Made by a program: the position numbers and the translations under genes. A DNA stretch of 64,000 nucleotides, from the NCBI GenBank assembly GCA_963930645.1, contig OZ005651.1, forward strand, positions 129,651,475 through 129,715,474, given 5' to 3'. Position 1 is the first letter of the stretch. Each line of letters starts with the position of its first letter. This DNA comes from Salticus scenicus. Taxonomy: Eukaryota > Arthropoda > Arachnida > Araneae > Salticidae. The notes under the pieces were generated by a model. The model was not told the DNA's origin. It saw only the letters and a list, made by a program, of their open reading frames with translations, and searched no databases. Of the stretch, positions 53,345 to 64,000 are shown piece by piece.

Positions 53345-53560
53345 AGTAAACTCTTACTTGAAGTGAAGAACCCAAACGGATCTGTGCTTAAAGCTGGTAG
53401 ATGGGAAGTGAAAGTGTCGAGCCCAAACTTGCGCTCATCAACCCAGCCATTCAAAGTTTTCCCTGGTTTTCTCAACCTCGCGTAAATATGGGCTAGGATC
53501 CCTTAGAAAGATCCTACACAGGGCATTACCCTTTAAGCCCAGAACTTTATCCATATTTGA
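53345..53560 (+). mobile_element. SINE-like repeat, copy B
   Basis: Body phrase TTTTCTCAACCTCGCGTAAA, GGCTAGGATCCCTTAGAAAG and ACACAGGGCATTACCC. The head (about 53350-53450) is diverged. Lies inside the non-autonomous hAT. Confidence 0.55.
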
Positions 53561-55030
53561 AAAAACAAAATTAATAATTGAGAAGATTATCTTTTTTAAA
53601 TAAATATAAGAATTTAATTTATTTCATCAAAACAAGAAAGATACTGTTTTATTTTGTGATATAAATGCAGTTTTGTTGATGTGGAATAATCGGGTGCAGT
53701 TCAGTTTTAAAATTCAGACAGAACAGAGTTATAATCTACTTAATTAATGAAATTTTCTTTAATTTTTTTTATGCAAAAGTTCTAAACGTTGCTATGTTTT
53801 GATAGCGAAATTATCAATTACTTTTGCCTTAAAATTTTCATCTTTGATCAGATATTTTACCAACCCTTTTTCAATAGCAATTAGCAATTGTACACAGATG
53901 TGACAGTTTCTCATTCATCATAGAATTTTGTAGAAACATTTTTACTCTTTTTAGAGGACACATACTCCTTTCATTATTGTACAACATGTCACTTTACAAA
54001 ATTTTGTATAGTGTCGTTCTGTACAGTAAGAAGTTTTAAAAATAAATTAAATTTGTATAAGTAAATAAATAATAACAATAATAAAGTAAACTGAATTTGA
54101 CATTAAATTTAAAAAAGATAAATTTATCAATAGTTATATTTAGAGATTAAACTTTAAAAAGAAAAACCTTCTGCAAGAAGTTACTCTGAGTCTGAGCCCT
54201 TAGTTGTGTTCGTGTAATAAATTAATTATGCATTTCCACTGTTCTCTTTGAAGAAAGAAAAGAGAGAAAGGATAGCCTCAAGCTCTCGAGAGCAGAATCC
54301 GAGATGCATGCTCAAATTCTATGCCCGGTCGTTCCGAAACGGCGTGATTTCTACTATGAATGAGGCTTTTTCTGTAAAGCCTCCCTCAGCTGCAAAGAGA
54401 AAGTTGAAGGAATTAAAAGATGGAAATATGCAAAACCGCCAGTAAAAAAAAGTGATAAATGTAATATTTACTTAAAATAAGAAAAACATATTAATAATAA
54501 AATATCATGCATATTTTTAGGGTAGACTAAGCCTCAAAAGCCTCTTATTAGATTCGCCACTGATAATTTATAGAGAATATACAGGACTATCTTAAATTAA
54601 GTGAACACATTCTTTTCTATTAGATGTAAAAGTGCTTTATTACATTTTATTATGTCGAAAAAAGCTGTTCAGGAATGAAAATTAATTCTGTATACCCATG
54701 CAGTAAACAAAGTATTATTTAAAGTTCAATTTTCATCTGTTTTTTTTTTTTTTTTTTTTTTTCTCTCCCCTGTGTAATATTACATTTTGATGTCCTCTGA
54801 TTGCAAAAGTTAAGCTTTCATCTGTATGTATGTCTCTAATCAGTATATCTTAAAAAGAAATAATTTCAGGAGATTCAAATCTGGTATTTTGAAGCTCATT
54901 TGAGGTTGTCACTTAAAAAATTTGATCAAGATTGGTAAGTTCCAAAGAGTGTTGAAGGTTAAAATCGTCTGAATATTTTTGAATAAACTTTAAATTGAAT
55001 ATCAGCCTTGTATTTTTATCAAATACATGT

Positions 55031-55796
55031 ACTATATTTAAACAGGGAGTTGATGGGGGCAGTAGCCCCCTCACACACAAAATTATATTTTGAATAAAAC
55101 TGTCCCTAAACTTATTTTAAATTGTTTGTAAAGTAGGTTCATTTAAAATACTTGTTATCTTACCTCTTAATCTGCAATCTGCCTTTACAGCAGGGCACAA
55201 AATTTCTGCTCGCCAACTCGCCATTAGCGAGTGGAAATTTTGCTGTGCGAGTAAAATTTCGATCTAAATGTAGGTAAAATTCTTACAGTATACGGTGCTA
55301 CTATATATATATATCGATTTAAAAACATAAAATTGGGCTAATCTTAGATAAGATGACCAGATATCCTCTTTTAGGACAGTCTTCGTTTTCAAAGCTCTGC
55401 CCTCTTAAACGAAAAAAAATTACAGGACTAAAAATCCTCTTTTTTTTGTTTTTCGTCCTCTGTCCTCTTTTTCAAATGAAAAGGATTTAGTCCTTAATTT
55501 ACAAAATTTCGCAAAACTGAGAAGCTCAATTGGCTGTTGGCTGAATTGAACGGTGAACACTAACTTTTTTCTGCATTAAGTTTGCAAAAGCACAACTTTC
55601 TAATATACTTGCCAAGGTATATTATGGTTTATGTCTATTCAGATTCTTCAAATCACGTACGGTTCTTTGATCCAGAACAAGGAATCACTATTGAAATTGT
55701 TATGAAATCATAAGAAGGTGGTGGTCCGGTTGATTCGTGGTGGGTTGACGTGTATTTTCCCTTTTGCATGAATAATATTCCTCATAAAAATAGGCT
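55031..55796. other. No gene seen
   Basis: AT-rich, with a GGGGGCAGTAGCCCCC hairpin (about 55054-55070), (TA)n near 55302-55312 and a T-run near 55440. Confidence 0.45.
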
Positions 55797-55950
55797 CACT
55801 AGTGACCGAGAGGTTATGCTGGTATACGTGAGGGTTGGGTTCGATACCCAGTACTGTCGTTGGCTTAGTTTTTAGGAGTTTTGTCTGAAACTAGCGTAAA
55901 TATGGACTAGGACCTCTTAGAAAGATCCCATTGATACCAGAATTTTTACT
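55797..55950 (+). mobile_element. SINE-like repeat, copy C (tRNA-derived head)
   Basis: The head has an A-box-like TGACCGAGAGGTTAT and a B-box GGGTTCGATACCC spaced as in a tRNA with long variable arm. The body follows with GCGTAAATATGGACTAGGA and CTTAGAAAGATCC. This Pol III-type head identifies the family as a SINE. A 20-bp sequence just after (55934-55973) is duplicated in tandem. Confidence 0.65.
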
Positions 55951-55974
55951 TTCATACCAGAATTTTTACTTTCT

Positions 55975-57010
55975 ATATTCAATAGAAGAAAGTATTGGTT
56001 TCGTAAAAATATTTGGCTTTGGGTTTTTCATAGATTTATGTTTCGAGAGGTCCAGAACACAATTTGATCATTTTTGGAAAATGTCTGTGTGTAAGGGAGA
56101 AAAATTTTTGACAAGTGTATCTCAGGAACTACAGCATAGAATTTCATATAAATTTATATGTAGTTGCACCTTAACATAAATTAGTGCCAATCAAATTTTG
56201 GTGCAAATCACTCTACAGATGGCCTACAATACTGCAATTTTTTCCATTTAACCCATTAGTAGTCACTAGTTGGTCGATTCGCTGCCCATCACTTCAGTGT
56301 TTATTCAACAGCCACCAAAAAGTTTTAGAAGTGGCATTTTATATACATAAAAGGCGAATCAACTCGAATAATCATCGATTATGTGTATCAAATGCCACTT
56401 CTAAAAATTTTTGGTAGCTGTTGAATAAACACTGAACAAATGGGCGGCGAATCGACCAACTAGTGACTACTAACGGGTTAAGGGAAGGCTATATATCAGG
56501 TTCTATTGTGTATAATCGATCAAAAATTGATAAATGAGAAGGCCATTATTAAAAATTATGCACATTCAATTATGGTGCATATCGGCTAATAGGTGACGCT
56601 GCTATGCTGTCATTTTTCTTGTAAACAGGAAGATTGTATCTCAGATTCTATAGTATTTAATTACACAAAACTTGGTATATAAAAGGAACATTATAAAACT
56701 ATAAACTGATTCAATTTTGGTGGATATCAGCCGAAAGGTGGTACTGCTATACAACAATCAACCCCTTGAAAAAAAAAGTTTAAATCCCAGCAATTTCTAT
56801 GGCATATAAATGAACCAAATTTGATATATGTGAGAACCCATTGTGGAAACAGATGCTGAATTAATTTGGATGGAAATCGGCCTACAGGTGGCTCTGTTAT
56901 TACTCACCTCCTGTGATTTTCCACATGACTATATCTCAGCAGCAGTTGATTAAATTTACACTAAATTCTGTAGGTAAAATCTTTATTGTAAAAAAGCTAT
57001 GACTAAACTT
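55975..57010 (+). repeat. R2 repeat: degenerate ~147-bp periodic array
   Basis: The word TATCTCAG..TCTATAG (and variants) recurs at about 56115, 56486, 56634, 56780 and 56930. After removing the 230-bp MITE insertion between the first two, spacings are 141-150. Each unit also has ACAAAACTTGGTATAT, CATTCAATT.TGGTG and GATATCGGC..ATAGGTG. The start AGAAAGTATTG resembles R1. Confidence 0.75.
56252..56477. mobile_element. piggyBac-like MITE
   Basis: 226 bp flanked by TTAA on both sides (56248-56251, 56478-56481). Starts CCCATTAGTAGTCACTAGTT and ends with its near-complement finishing AACGGG; the inverted repeats extend nearly 90 bp. TTAA duplication with CCC...GGG ends fits piggyBac. No coding. 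Confidence 0.82.
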
Positions 57011-57428
57011 TTGTGCATTTTAAACAGTTATTGATCCTCTTGAAATTTCATAACAAACTTTTAATTTATTTTAAGGTAATTTTAATTTATATATTTTTTT
57101 ATAATATACAATGGCAGAGAAAAAAACTGCATCTTCTTTGAAAAAATGGAAAAGCATGCAAATAATGTGTTTCACATATATGTTTTGTGTAAAGATCCTA
57201 CTGTTAGGATAAAATGATGTTATAGGATTAAACTTAATCAAGTTTTACTAGACTTAATAAATTATTTACACTTAATTACTCAGAAAAATAAAAAAGAGTG
57301 AAAAATGTAATATTTAATAAAACGTGCAACAAAGTAATTGATATACAAATTTTGTAGTTAATATAAATTCTGCATAACTGCAGTCATATTACATTTATTT
57401 ACATGTGTATACAGGCATAAGGATCACT

Positions 57429-57567
57429 TCAGTATTTAGTGAATCCCCCACGAGCTGCAATGACAGCCTTGCTGTGGTCTAGCATAGAAGATATTAACTT
57501 CTGAATGTAATCCCGGCCAATATCATGGAACCAAACCCTAATAGTGTTTTTCTGCAGTTCAATCTTA
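57429..57567 (-). pseudogene. Tc1 transposase C-terminus
   Basis: Minus-strand WFHDIGRDYIQKLISSML and KAVIAARGGFTKY followed by a stop at 57429: the standard Tc1 C-terminus. Coding upstream of 57568 belongs to the inserted hAT; the true continuation begins at 60678-60685, where the 8-bp target is repeated. Confidence 0.85.
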
Positions 57568-58168
57568 GTAGCAGGTAGAACTGGGCAATACATCGTGAAA
57601 CATCGATTTAATGCATGCAATTTGAAACTGATAATGGAATCTTTCAGTTGGTGATATATCGCAACTGCCATAATTATCAGGAATTCAGCTGTGAATGTAT
57701 TGAGAGTGACCGCATCCAACTTTTCATCCCATGCCGTGATAACCGGTAATTGTTGATACGAAGGAGAGTGGATGATACTCGCATAACACATGCATGATAT
57801 TTGACATTGGGTTCATCTGAAATCGCTGTTCACAGCTACGATCTGAATATTCATTATTGCCTTTAATGATCATGATATTGCTTTATTAGGAACCGATTAT
57901 CAGCTGAGCAATAATGCATGCATGATATCAAACACTGATGACTGAGACACTGTGTGATATTCATTCAATCTCTTTACTCACTGCTACAATATGATATATG
58001 AATATTTGTAATCACCATTACAATGTTAATCCAAAATGGTTATAGCCTATAAATATGATTGACAGTTATTGATGTCATTAGTTTTATTTAGAAATAACTG
58101 AATAATTTCGTCATTTATTTACATCCATATTTGTTTAGAAAAAAAAAAAAAAAAAAAAATCTTACTCC

Positions 58169-58199
<31 letters not shown>

Positions 58200-58559
58200 T
58201 TTCTATTTAAGTAAATGTTTAAAAGTTTTTTCATCAATTTGTACTCAATTTGTTTTTAATATTTTAACAGTTATTTAATTTCTTTCAAATATTTTATTAT
58301 TTCTGATCAATTTAGCAAAAATTTCATGTTATTTATTTTTATAGTTTTATTTCGTTAAACAAACCAAAGCAATTTCTTTACTCAGGGTACTGATTACTTT
58401 CTACAGAGAATCTGATTTCAAAGGCGGGGGCAAGTAGTTTTTCAAGTTTTTATTAATTTTTTCTCTTTACAAAAGACGAAAATATATTGGGTTCATGAGA
58501 ATTTTCGATTACCAGTTTTCTATGAATATTTAATTTTCAGGTGTCCTAACACTGGATTC

Positions 58560-59110
58560 AGCCATTTTGGGAAAACATTTGTCATGCGTTATCATTTGTC
58601 ACAATTTTATAAATACTGTATCTCATTAACCAAAGGACAGAATTCAACAAAACTTTATACTCTGTTCAACCTTTACTTAAATTGCTATTGATTATATTTT
58701 TGAATATACCGCCCAAATACGTTATACTGTAATTTTGGCCATGTAAGATATGGCTATATATCACAGTTTCTATAGTGTATCAATCTACGAAACATGATAT
58801 GAATGAGAGTCGTGATGAAAAGCTATGTTCATTCAATTAGTGTGCGTATTGGCTAAAAAATGATGCTGCTATGTTGCAACGTAACCCTGTTTATGGGAAA
58901 GCAATGTATCAACTTCTATGATATATAAAGGGTTGGGGACAAAATCTCTCGAGGACAAAATATCGCCTACAGAGATGAATGGAAAGCAAAAAGGAGTTGA
59001 TAATTATTAATAATGTTGTATAAAATTTCATGAAAACACATACCTTAGTCAGAACACTGACATACAGACAAACCCACCGAAAAAATTATTATAAATTTTG
59101 CTTAAAAGAG
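58560..59110 (+). repeat. R2 repeat, second block
   Basis: Units at about 58613, 58755 and 58905 carry the R2 words (TATCTCATTAACC, TATCACAGTTTCTATAGTG, GTATCAACTTCTATGATAT), spacing 142-150. It lies inside the hAT and so is an independent copy from 55975-57010. Confidence 0.7.
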
Positions 59111-60008
59111 TTTTAAAAGTAAGTTTATTAATTTTGTCAAGATTAATCATAATATATTCAGTCCTGCTAATCAATTTAAAAAATTTTAATTTAGATTTGT
59201 GAACAGTGTTCAGCTTTGATGTCAACAGTGATGTACAATATTTTTAAAATGTATTTTGAATGGTAAAAAGCAAATGATAAAGTAACTCATATATAGAAAA
59301 AATAATGATATTCCACTCTATGATATGTATGTATATACTTATTTATTTTAATTTATTTATTTATATTTATAAGGCCCTGTGACCCCTCCAGAGATCACAC
59401 GTAACACAAATTCAAATTTTTGATCATATTTTTTTAACACGATATTTTGTCCGGATCCCATATATAAATAACCAAACTTTGAATGTAAAATGGATATTTT
59501 CAAAAACTATGCTATGATAGTTTGACAGTTTGCAGCAGTCGCCAAGAAAGAAAACCTGTAAATCTCTAATTGGTGGTCCTTACATAGAATTACATCTATT
59601 CATTTAAATTGTTTTTTATTTTCGAGTTATTTGTTTTATATCACAGGTAAAATTTATTTATCTCAATACATTGTTGCAATTTTTTTTCTGTTGAGTCATC
59701 CTTCTACAGTTATTTTATTCAGCCCTCCAAACCAAGGATAAAAATTTATTTTCTTTATTCTTGTAGCTATGATGTAAGTTTCAGCATTATCTCGTGGAAA
59801 CATGCTTTTTTTTTATTAAGAAGATTTTGCAAAAGTTTATTGTGTATTTTAGAAAAAAGAAAAAATAGTCATATAAGTAGCTGAGATAGTTAAATGTGTA
59901 AATGATATAATACTGCTACTTAAAAACGCAGTAATGAATTAAGTCTCTGCATATATGTGTTTCCATTGTCCGTTTTTCTATATTAGTGTTGATATGGTGT
60001 TGCATTAA

Positions 60009-60460
60009 GAGGGGACAATACCTAAACCCACAGACAGCCGTTGCCAATGTTATTCTATTGGAAAATTTGTTCCCACAATTACTCATTACCAAATTTATTT
60101 TAATTCTGTTTTGACAGTCAGAAAATGCATAACCTAACGGTTATGAATTTTGAATGAATGAGTACTCATTTTCGAAAAATTCATTTTTTTTTTTTTTTTT
60201 AATTTTTACATTTTAATTTTGAGGTCAAAAATGCAATTTTTCACAAAGTGCGTTTTTCTCATTTTTTAGTACCAAAATGAAATTCTAAAAATTTAAAAAA
60301 GCAATTTTTGGAAAATGAGTACTAATTTAATGCTTATGATTTTTCTGAATGGGAAACGGAATTGAAAAATATTCATTAGGTAATGAGTAATTATGGAAAC
60401 AAATTTACCTATAGAATAACATGGTCCACGGTTGTCGGCGAGATTATGTATTGTCCGTTC
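60009..60460. mobile_element. TTAA-flanked MITE
   Basis: 452 bp with TTAA at 60005-60008 and 60461-60464. Imperfect inverted ends GAGGGGACAATACCTAA / GAACGGACAATACATAA continue for roughly 80 bp through GTTATTCTAT and ATTACTCATTACC. TTAA suggests a piggyBac or Kolobok relative. Confidence 0.75.
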
Positions 60461-60685
60461 TTAATAAGAAATTGTACATGTAAAAGAACTAGTGTGTTCT
60501 GTATATTTTATAATATAATGTGTCTGCTTCATTCAGTTCAAGCCTTTTTTATACCCAGACATTTAAATTAACATTATGAAAGGGATTTGAAAATATTTAA
60601 GTCCAATATCATGATACATCGCGATATCGCCTTGACAATATATCGTGATATTGAAATAGTGACATCACCCACTCTTAGTAGCAGG

Positions 60686-61765
60686 CTTCTTAGCAGCAAT
60701 TTTCGTACCCATTTTGTGCCAACAATTTTCAATGGAATTCAGATTGGGACAATTCCCAGACCAGTCGAAAACATTGATTCAAGATTTTGTCAGATAGGCC
60801 TTGACCTAAAGGGGGAAAATAGGGGAAAATTACTTTTATATCCTTTATGTAGTGGAGATAAAAACCTGTAAATAAGGTAAAAAAAAATTATGCATGAATA
60901 AGTTAGATCATACTTACCGATTTCGCTGTATAACAGGGTACAGAGTCCTGTTGGAAAATACATTTTCCAGCACCTTCTGAATAACTAGATTTAAATACTC
61001 CTCCACGACCTGGTGCATTCACAGTTGCAGTAATAAGTTTCAGGTGTCCAACCCCTTTGCTGGATATGCATCACCAGACCATTTGGCTCGCTGGGAATTT
61101 AAAAGTATGCGATATTCAGTCTGGATGATAAGCTTCATTTTTATGTCTCCGAACATACCGCTTATCATCCAACCCATGTAGGTTAAACTTAGATTCATCT
61201 GAAAAAATTACTGAGTCCCACTGAGCCTTTGTTCTTTTTTGCCCAAGAAAGTCTCTTCTGCATCTTTTTTTTTTTTTTTTTTTGTGTAAGTAATGGCTTT
61301 TTCTTCGGGCAATACGCACTCAGACTGCGTTCCACAAGGCGTTTTTGGACAGTTTATGCACTTAAATTGACACCAAATTCTTTCTCGAATCTGACTTTTA
61401 TATCAGAAGCACTTATATGACGATTACGGAGAGACATACGCTTGAGATATCTATCATCAGATTTTGCAATTGCCCTCTTTTGGCCTGATCTGGACCTCCT
61501 TTCAACATTACCAGTTTCACGCTCCAACTTAATCACTTTCGAGACTGTCGATTGATTGCAGCCAATTTTTTTAGTGATAATGCATGTCAAATATCCTTTG
61601 AAGGAAAGTGCGTGATGGCTATAGGTTGTATTCGAACCAAGGTCGTTTTGATAGTAATCCAGCGCTATACTTCTGGACAAAAGGTTAACCCATTGTCCAT
61701 TGGTAAGTTAGGATTACCTACATTTGAATGGCGTTGGTGGCATCATAACACCTTCTTTAACTAAA
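60686..61765 (-). pseudogene. Tc1 transposase, N-terminal and catalytic parts
   Basis: Minus-strand: helix-turn-helix with IGCNQSTVSKVIKLERETGN and the GRPR-like RRSRSGQKRA (61354-61680); then VIFSDESKFNLHG, the first catalytic Asp motif, and RYVRRHKNEAYHPD (61116-61319). Further degenerate coding to 60700 includes WSGNCPNLNSIEN-type sequence with the final Glu. Frameshifts near 61340 and 61110; inactive. Confidence 0.85.
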
Positions 61766-62036
61766 ACAAGTGCCACACATTTTTTCTCTTTTGTCAATTG
61801 AACATAAGGAGCCATTCTTTCATCGCTTAAAGAATGAGATAAATGACCATTGTCCCCTTTTGGCATGCTATTTATAGAAATAGGATGATGTAATTGTATG
61901 ATGCAATATGAATGTGGAATGACATCATATCTTGCTTTGCAGCAACTAAGATAATTTTATGTAAACAAAATAATGCATAACATTAAAAGATGTAATTTTT
62001 TTTTTTAGGTGATGCAGTTTTTTTTGTCAGCCACTG

Positions 62037-62432
62037 TATATATATATATTCATTTATATGATGACCCGCTATTTACAAAAAAGTATTCGGATTTTTTAAA
62101 CCCATGGGTGCCAGTGACCCAGAATTTTGAAAGTCTTGCAGTATCAATAGATTTTCATGGTGGACTCTAAAATGGCAAGGAGTACTATTAAACAAAATTG
62201 CATTAATAGTAATAATAATAATAATATTGCAGTGTGCATTTGGCAGGGTGGACACAGAAAAGACATGAAGCGGCTATGTGTTAAATATGAGTATGATAAA
62301 CTCCCTATATATACAGTGTCCCCCCTATTGGGGTGGTGGTGTTCCCCTGTTGGGGTGTTTCTGCCGCTGTTACTGTAGCCCTGACGTGTGTTTAAACATT
62401 CCAGAAAAACGAAAAAGAAAATACATATATTG
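62037..62432. other. No gene seen
   Basis: Short AT-rich stretch with a (TAA)n run near 62205-62225 and a GGGG/CCCC-rich patch at 62320-62365. Confidence 0.45.
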
Positions 62433-62571
62433 CAGGGATGGAACACGGGCGCAGAATTCATACCACTATCGATGTAAGAAAATTTTCTACTTCTTAAATC
62501 AACGATATTATAAGTAGAGAAATTTCTTAAACGGATTCCGGTATGAATTCTGCGCCCGTGTTCCATCCCTG
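62433..62571. mobile_element. Palindromic MITE (CAGGGATGG ends)
   Basis: 139 bp; perfect inverted repeats of about 32 bp beginning CAGGGATGGAACACGGGCGC. ATATTG lies directly outside on both sides (62427-62432, 62572-62577). CAGGG...CCCTG ends recall hAT, but the duplication visible is 6, not 8 bp. Confidence 0.75.
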
Positions 62572-63080
62572 ATATTGGTGTATGCAAGGAAATAATTCAG
62601 AAAAAAAAAACTGCAAACATTTAAAAAAATAAATAAATAAAAAAGACAGGCACATTAGGTTGTAAGGAGAGGAAACAATTGGGGAAATGATCAAAATTTA
62701 CTACATGACAATCTAATAATTATGTGACCTATGGTTTACAATCTAGTTCTTGTTTTTGGCAAATGCTGGAATTTTTAAGGGGACCAGTATAAATAATGTG
62801 TGTGTTATTTATAATATTAATATTAATCATTCTTCAAAATTTTATTATTTCTTCAAAAGTGGTGTTTTTAAAAAATTTCTAAAGGTATCAAAAATATGCA
62901 AATATGATCCAAAAATTTGTTGCAATTATAGTCCTAAATTAATTTGTTTCACTATTCTATTCTTTTTCTTTTTCTTCTTTTTTTTTTGGGGGGGGGGGGA
63001 TAACATATACTTCTTAAAAAAAAAAAAGTGTAAAATTCTCAGTAATAATCTTTTGGAATATTCAAAAATATTTTCCTAAC

Positions 63081-63112
<32 letters not shown>

Positions 63113-63644
63113 TATAAAATTTTAAAAATAAACATAAAAATAAAGAATTAATACCAAATTGAATCAGATTCATTAAAATTTTTTTCACTTGAGATTTTTC
63201 TGCAAGATGTAGCTATCCTAGAGATTTAAAATTCTCAGGAGAAATCTTTTGAGAATATTCACCTAAACATTACTTATTTATTATATCACTTTAGACATTT
63301 TATACATGAATAATTATATCTAAAATTATATATATATATATATTGAAATACTCATAACCATAGGAACTAAAGTTTGAGGATTAGCAATTTACAAAACAAA
63401 TGAAAGGCTAATCAAACACTAAAACAAACTTAAAAGATATAAAATGCAAACAGAAATTAAATTTAAGAAAATATATGACAAAGTAATTCAAGAAAAGAGG
63501 CAGGCGGCAAGACTTGTGACTTGCCTTTGGGTTAAACATGTTTTATGCTGGTAACCCCCCCCCCCCCCTGACCTGCCAAGATAAAAAAGAAACAACAAAG
63601 TACTCTGAAACTTTACTGTAAACACAAGTCACCATTCTGAAACT
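62572..63644. other. No gene seen
   Basis: AT-rich; T-runs and a G-run at about 62980-62999, C-run then T-run at about 63080-63113, C-run at 63556-63569. No coding recognised. Confidence 0.45.
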
Positions 63645-64000
63645 CAAACTCCATTGGCTTCAAAAACTGACTTCACTTTCCTTCTAAATTTTTTATTTTT
63701 TATAAAGAGTAAAAAATTAATAAACTGAACCAGATAATTCTTTTCAGCAGCTTTCTTGTAAACATGTAACATATCCTTTACTTTATGGGAAGTTTCAGAA
63801 CTTAGTTTATGATATGATCTAATTCCATTTAAAAAAATATTTGCAAAAACAGAAAAATGTAGATTGGAAGAGAAATGTAAAAGCTATATTGTATCAAAAT
63901 TAAAGTTACCTCTTTTATCATAAGTTCTATAAATTATTTTATTATCTTTGATTTCTAAATTAATATCTAAATAGTCAACATTAACAGGATTACAAGAAGA
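63645..64000 (-). pseudogene. Degenerate reverse transcriptase C-terminal fragment
   Basis: Minus-strand reading from the window edge gives NPVNVDYLDINLEIKDNKII then YRTYDKRGNFNFDTI, then after a stop HFSSNLHFSVFANIFLNGIR and a basic helix-rich tail ending in a stop near 63645. The LDI.LEI...YDKRDNFNF pattern is known from a group of animal retroelement RT-like proteins. Family not resolved; continues beyond the window. Confidence 0.5.

Larger units (their letters stand above)
52738..54562. mobile_element. Non-autonomous hAT element in R1
   Basis: Inverted ends CAGTGGCGAAGCTAA / CAGTGGCGAATCTAA and an 8-bp duplication ATAATTTG/ATAATTTA (one base changed). It contains a TA-flanked MITE and a SINE copy. 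A 65-codon open frame near the right end (54248-54445) shows no known domain and may be a transposase C-terminal relic. Confidence 0.8.
51905..55030 (+). repeat. R1 repeat, copy 2, split by a hAT element
   Basis: Starts AGAAAGTATTG like copy 1 and follows the same phrase order to TTTGGTGTGTATATAATTT at 52737. It resumes at 54563 (TATACAGGACTATC...CATTCTTTTCT) exactly across the hAT duplication, and fades near 55030. A T-run lies at about 54740-54762. Confidence 0.6.
57576..60677. mobile_element. Non-autonomous hAT element in Tc1
   Basis: 8-bp duplication GTAGCAGG at 57568-57575 and 60678-60685. Ends TAGAACTGGGCAATACAT and, inverted, TAAGAGTGGGTGATGTCA. The ends are rich in ATATCG/CGATAT words. 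No transposase. It contains an R2 block and a TTAA-flanked MITE. Confidence 0.75.
57111..62036 (-). mobile_element. Tc1-type DNA transposon split by a hAT element
   Basis: Ends: CAATGGCAGAGAAAAAAACT at 57111 and, inverted, CAGTGGCTGACAAAAAAAAC at 62036, each next to TA. Transposase coding (minus) is split: N-terminal and central part at 60686-61765, last ~46 codons at 57429-57567. Between them is the hAT with its 8-bp duplication. Confidence 0.88.

Noticed and set aside
54248..54445. Possible 3' terminal exon (T/C-rich tract plus AG before it, stop, AATAAA-like signal after)
   Set aside because: It sits 117 bp inside the right end of a non-autonomous hAT and matches no phosphatase tail; more likely transposon sequence.
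57429..57791. A 120-codon continuous minus-strand frame
   Set aside because: Only the last ~46 codons are Tc1; the rest is the inserted hAT end read through by chance.
1..64000. CRISPR arrays, operons, ribosome-binding sites, rRNA
   Set aside because: The direct repeats present are transposon or satellite units with eukaryotic features; nothing has the repeat-spacer regularity of CRISPR or rRNA-like sequence.

Overview
Eukaryotic, AT-rich, intron- and transposon-dominated DNA, most likely from an arthropod. A spider or other chelicerate is my guess (inference from the CsRn1-like Gypsy Gag finger, the abundance of Penelope-like elements and the very large TE-filled introns). There are no prokaryotic features. 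The only piece of an ordinary host gene I can support is one 101-bp exon of a PTPN1/PTPN2-type protein tyrosine phosphatase at 49182-49282 (+), with good splice sites on both sides. Nearly everything else is mobile DNA, much of it nested.

Layout. 1-4.2 kb: a Penelope-like element (PLE) reverse transcriptase fragment, then a head-to-head inverted pair of PLE 3' ends (GIY-YIG endonuclease plus hammerhead-ribozyme-like motifs) inserted in an unclassified repeat (R1). 4.9-14.1 kb: a complete but decayed BEL/Pao LTR element on the minus strand, split in its integrase tail by a 3.2-kb Mutator-like element with a 9-bp target duplication. 14.3-17.7 kb: a third PLE tail with hammerhead motif, two MITEs and a Helitron-like element carrying a ~150-bp tandem array. 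18.8-40.0 kb: a pogo-like DNA transposon into which a terminal-repeat MITE, a Copia element (A) and a second Copia element (B) have inserted. Copia-A is interrupted by a very young Gypsy with identical LTRs. Copia-B is interrupted by an intact-ORF hAT element and a small palindromic element. 41.1-42.7 kb: a second inverted PLE pair and a 297-bp-period tandem array of tRNA-like genes. 43.6-44.9 kb: another decayed ~148-bp array.

45-64 kb: SINE copies and a decayed mariner (46.8-48.1 kb); the phosphatase exon; R1 with a non-autonomous hAT inside it; a ~147-bp periodic repeat (R2) holding a piggyBac-like MITE; a Tc1 element split by another hAT, itself holding a TTAA-type MITE; and a degenerate reverse transcriptase at the right edge.

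The TE proteins act separately: gag/protease/RT/RNase H/integrase for the LTR elements, RT plus GIY-YIG endonuclease for PLEs, and DDE or hAT transposases for DNA transposons. Most are broken. Exceptions with intact or near-intact reading are the hAT transposase (32218-35004), Copia-B gag-protease, and the Gypsy, whose LTRs are identical although pol shows frameshifts. The strongest points for follow-up are the phosphatase exon, five hammerhead-like motifs at three PLE loci, the tandem tRNA-like array, and three sequence-unrelated degenerate arrays that share a nucleosome-length period.
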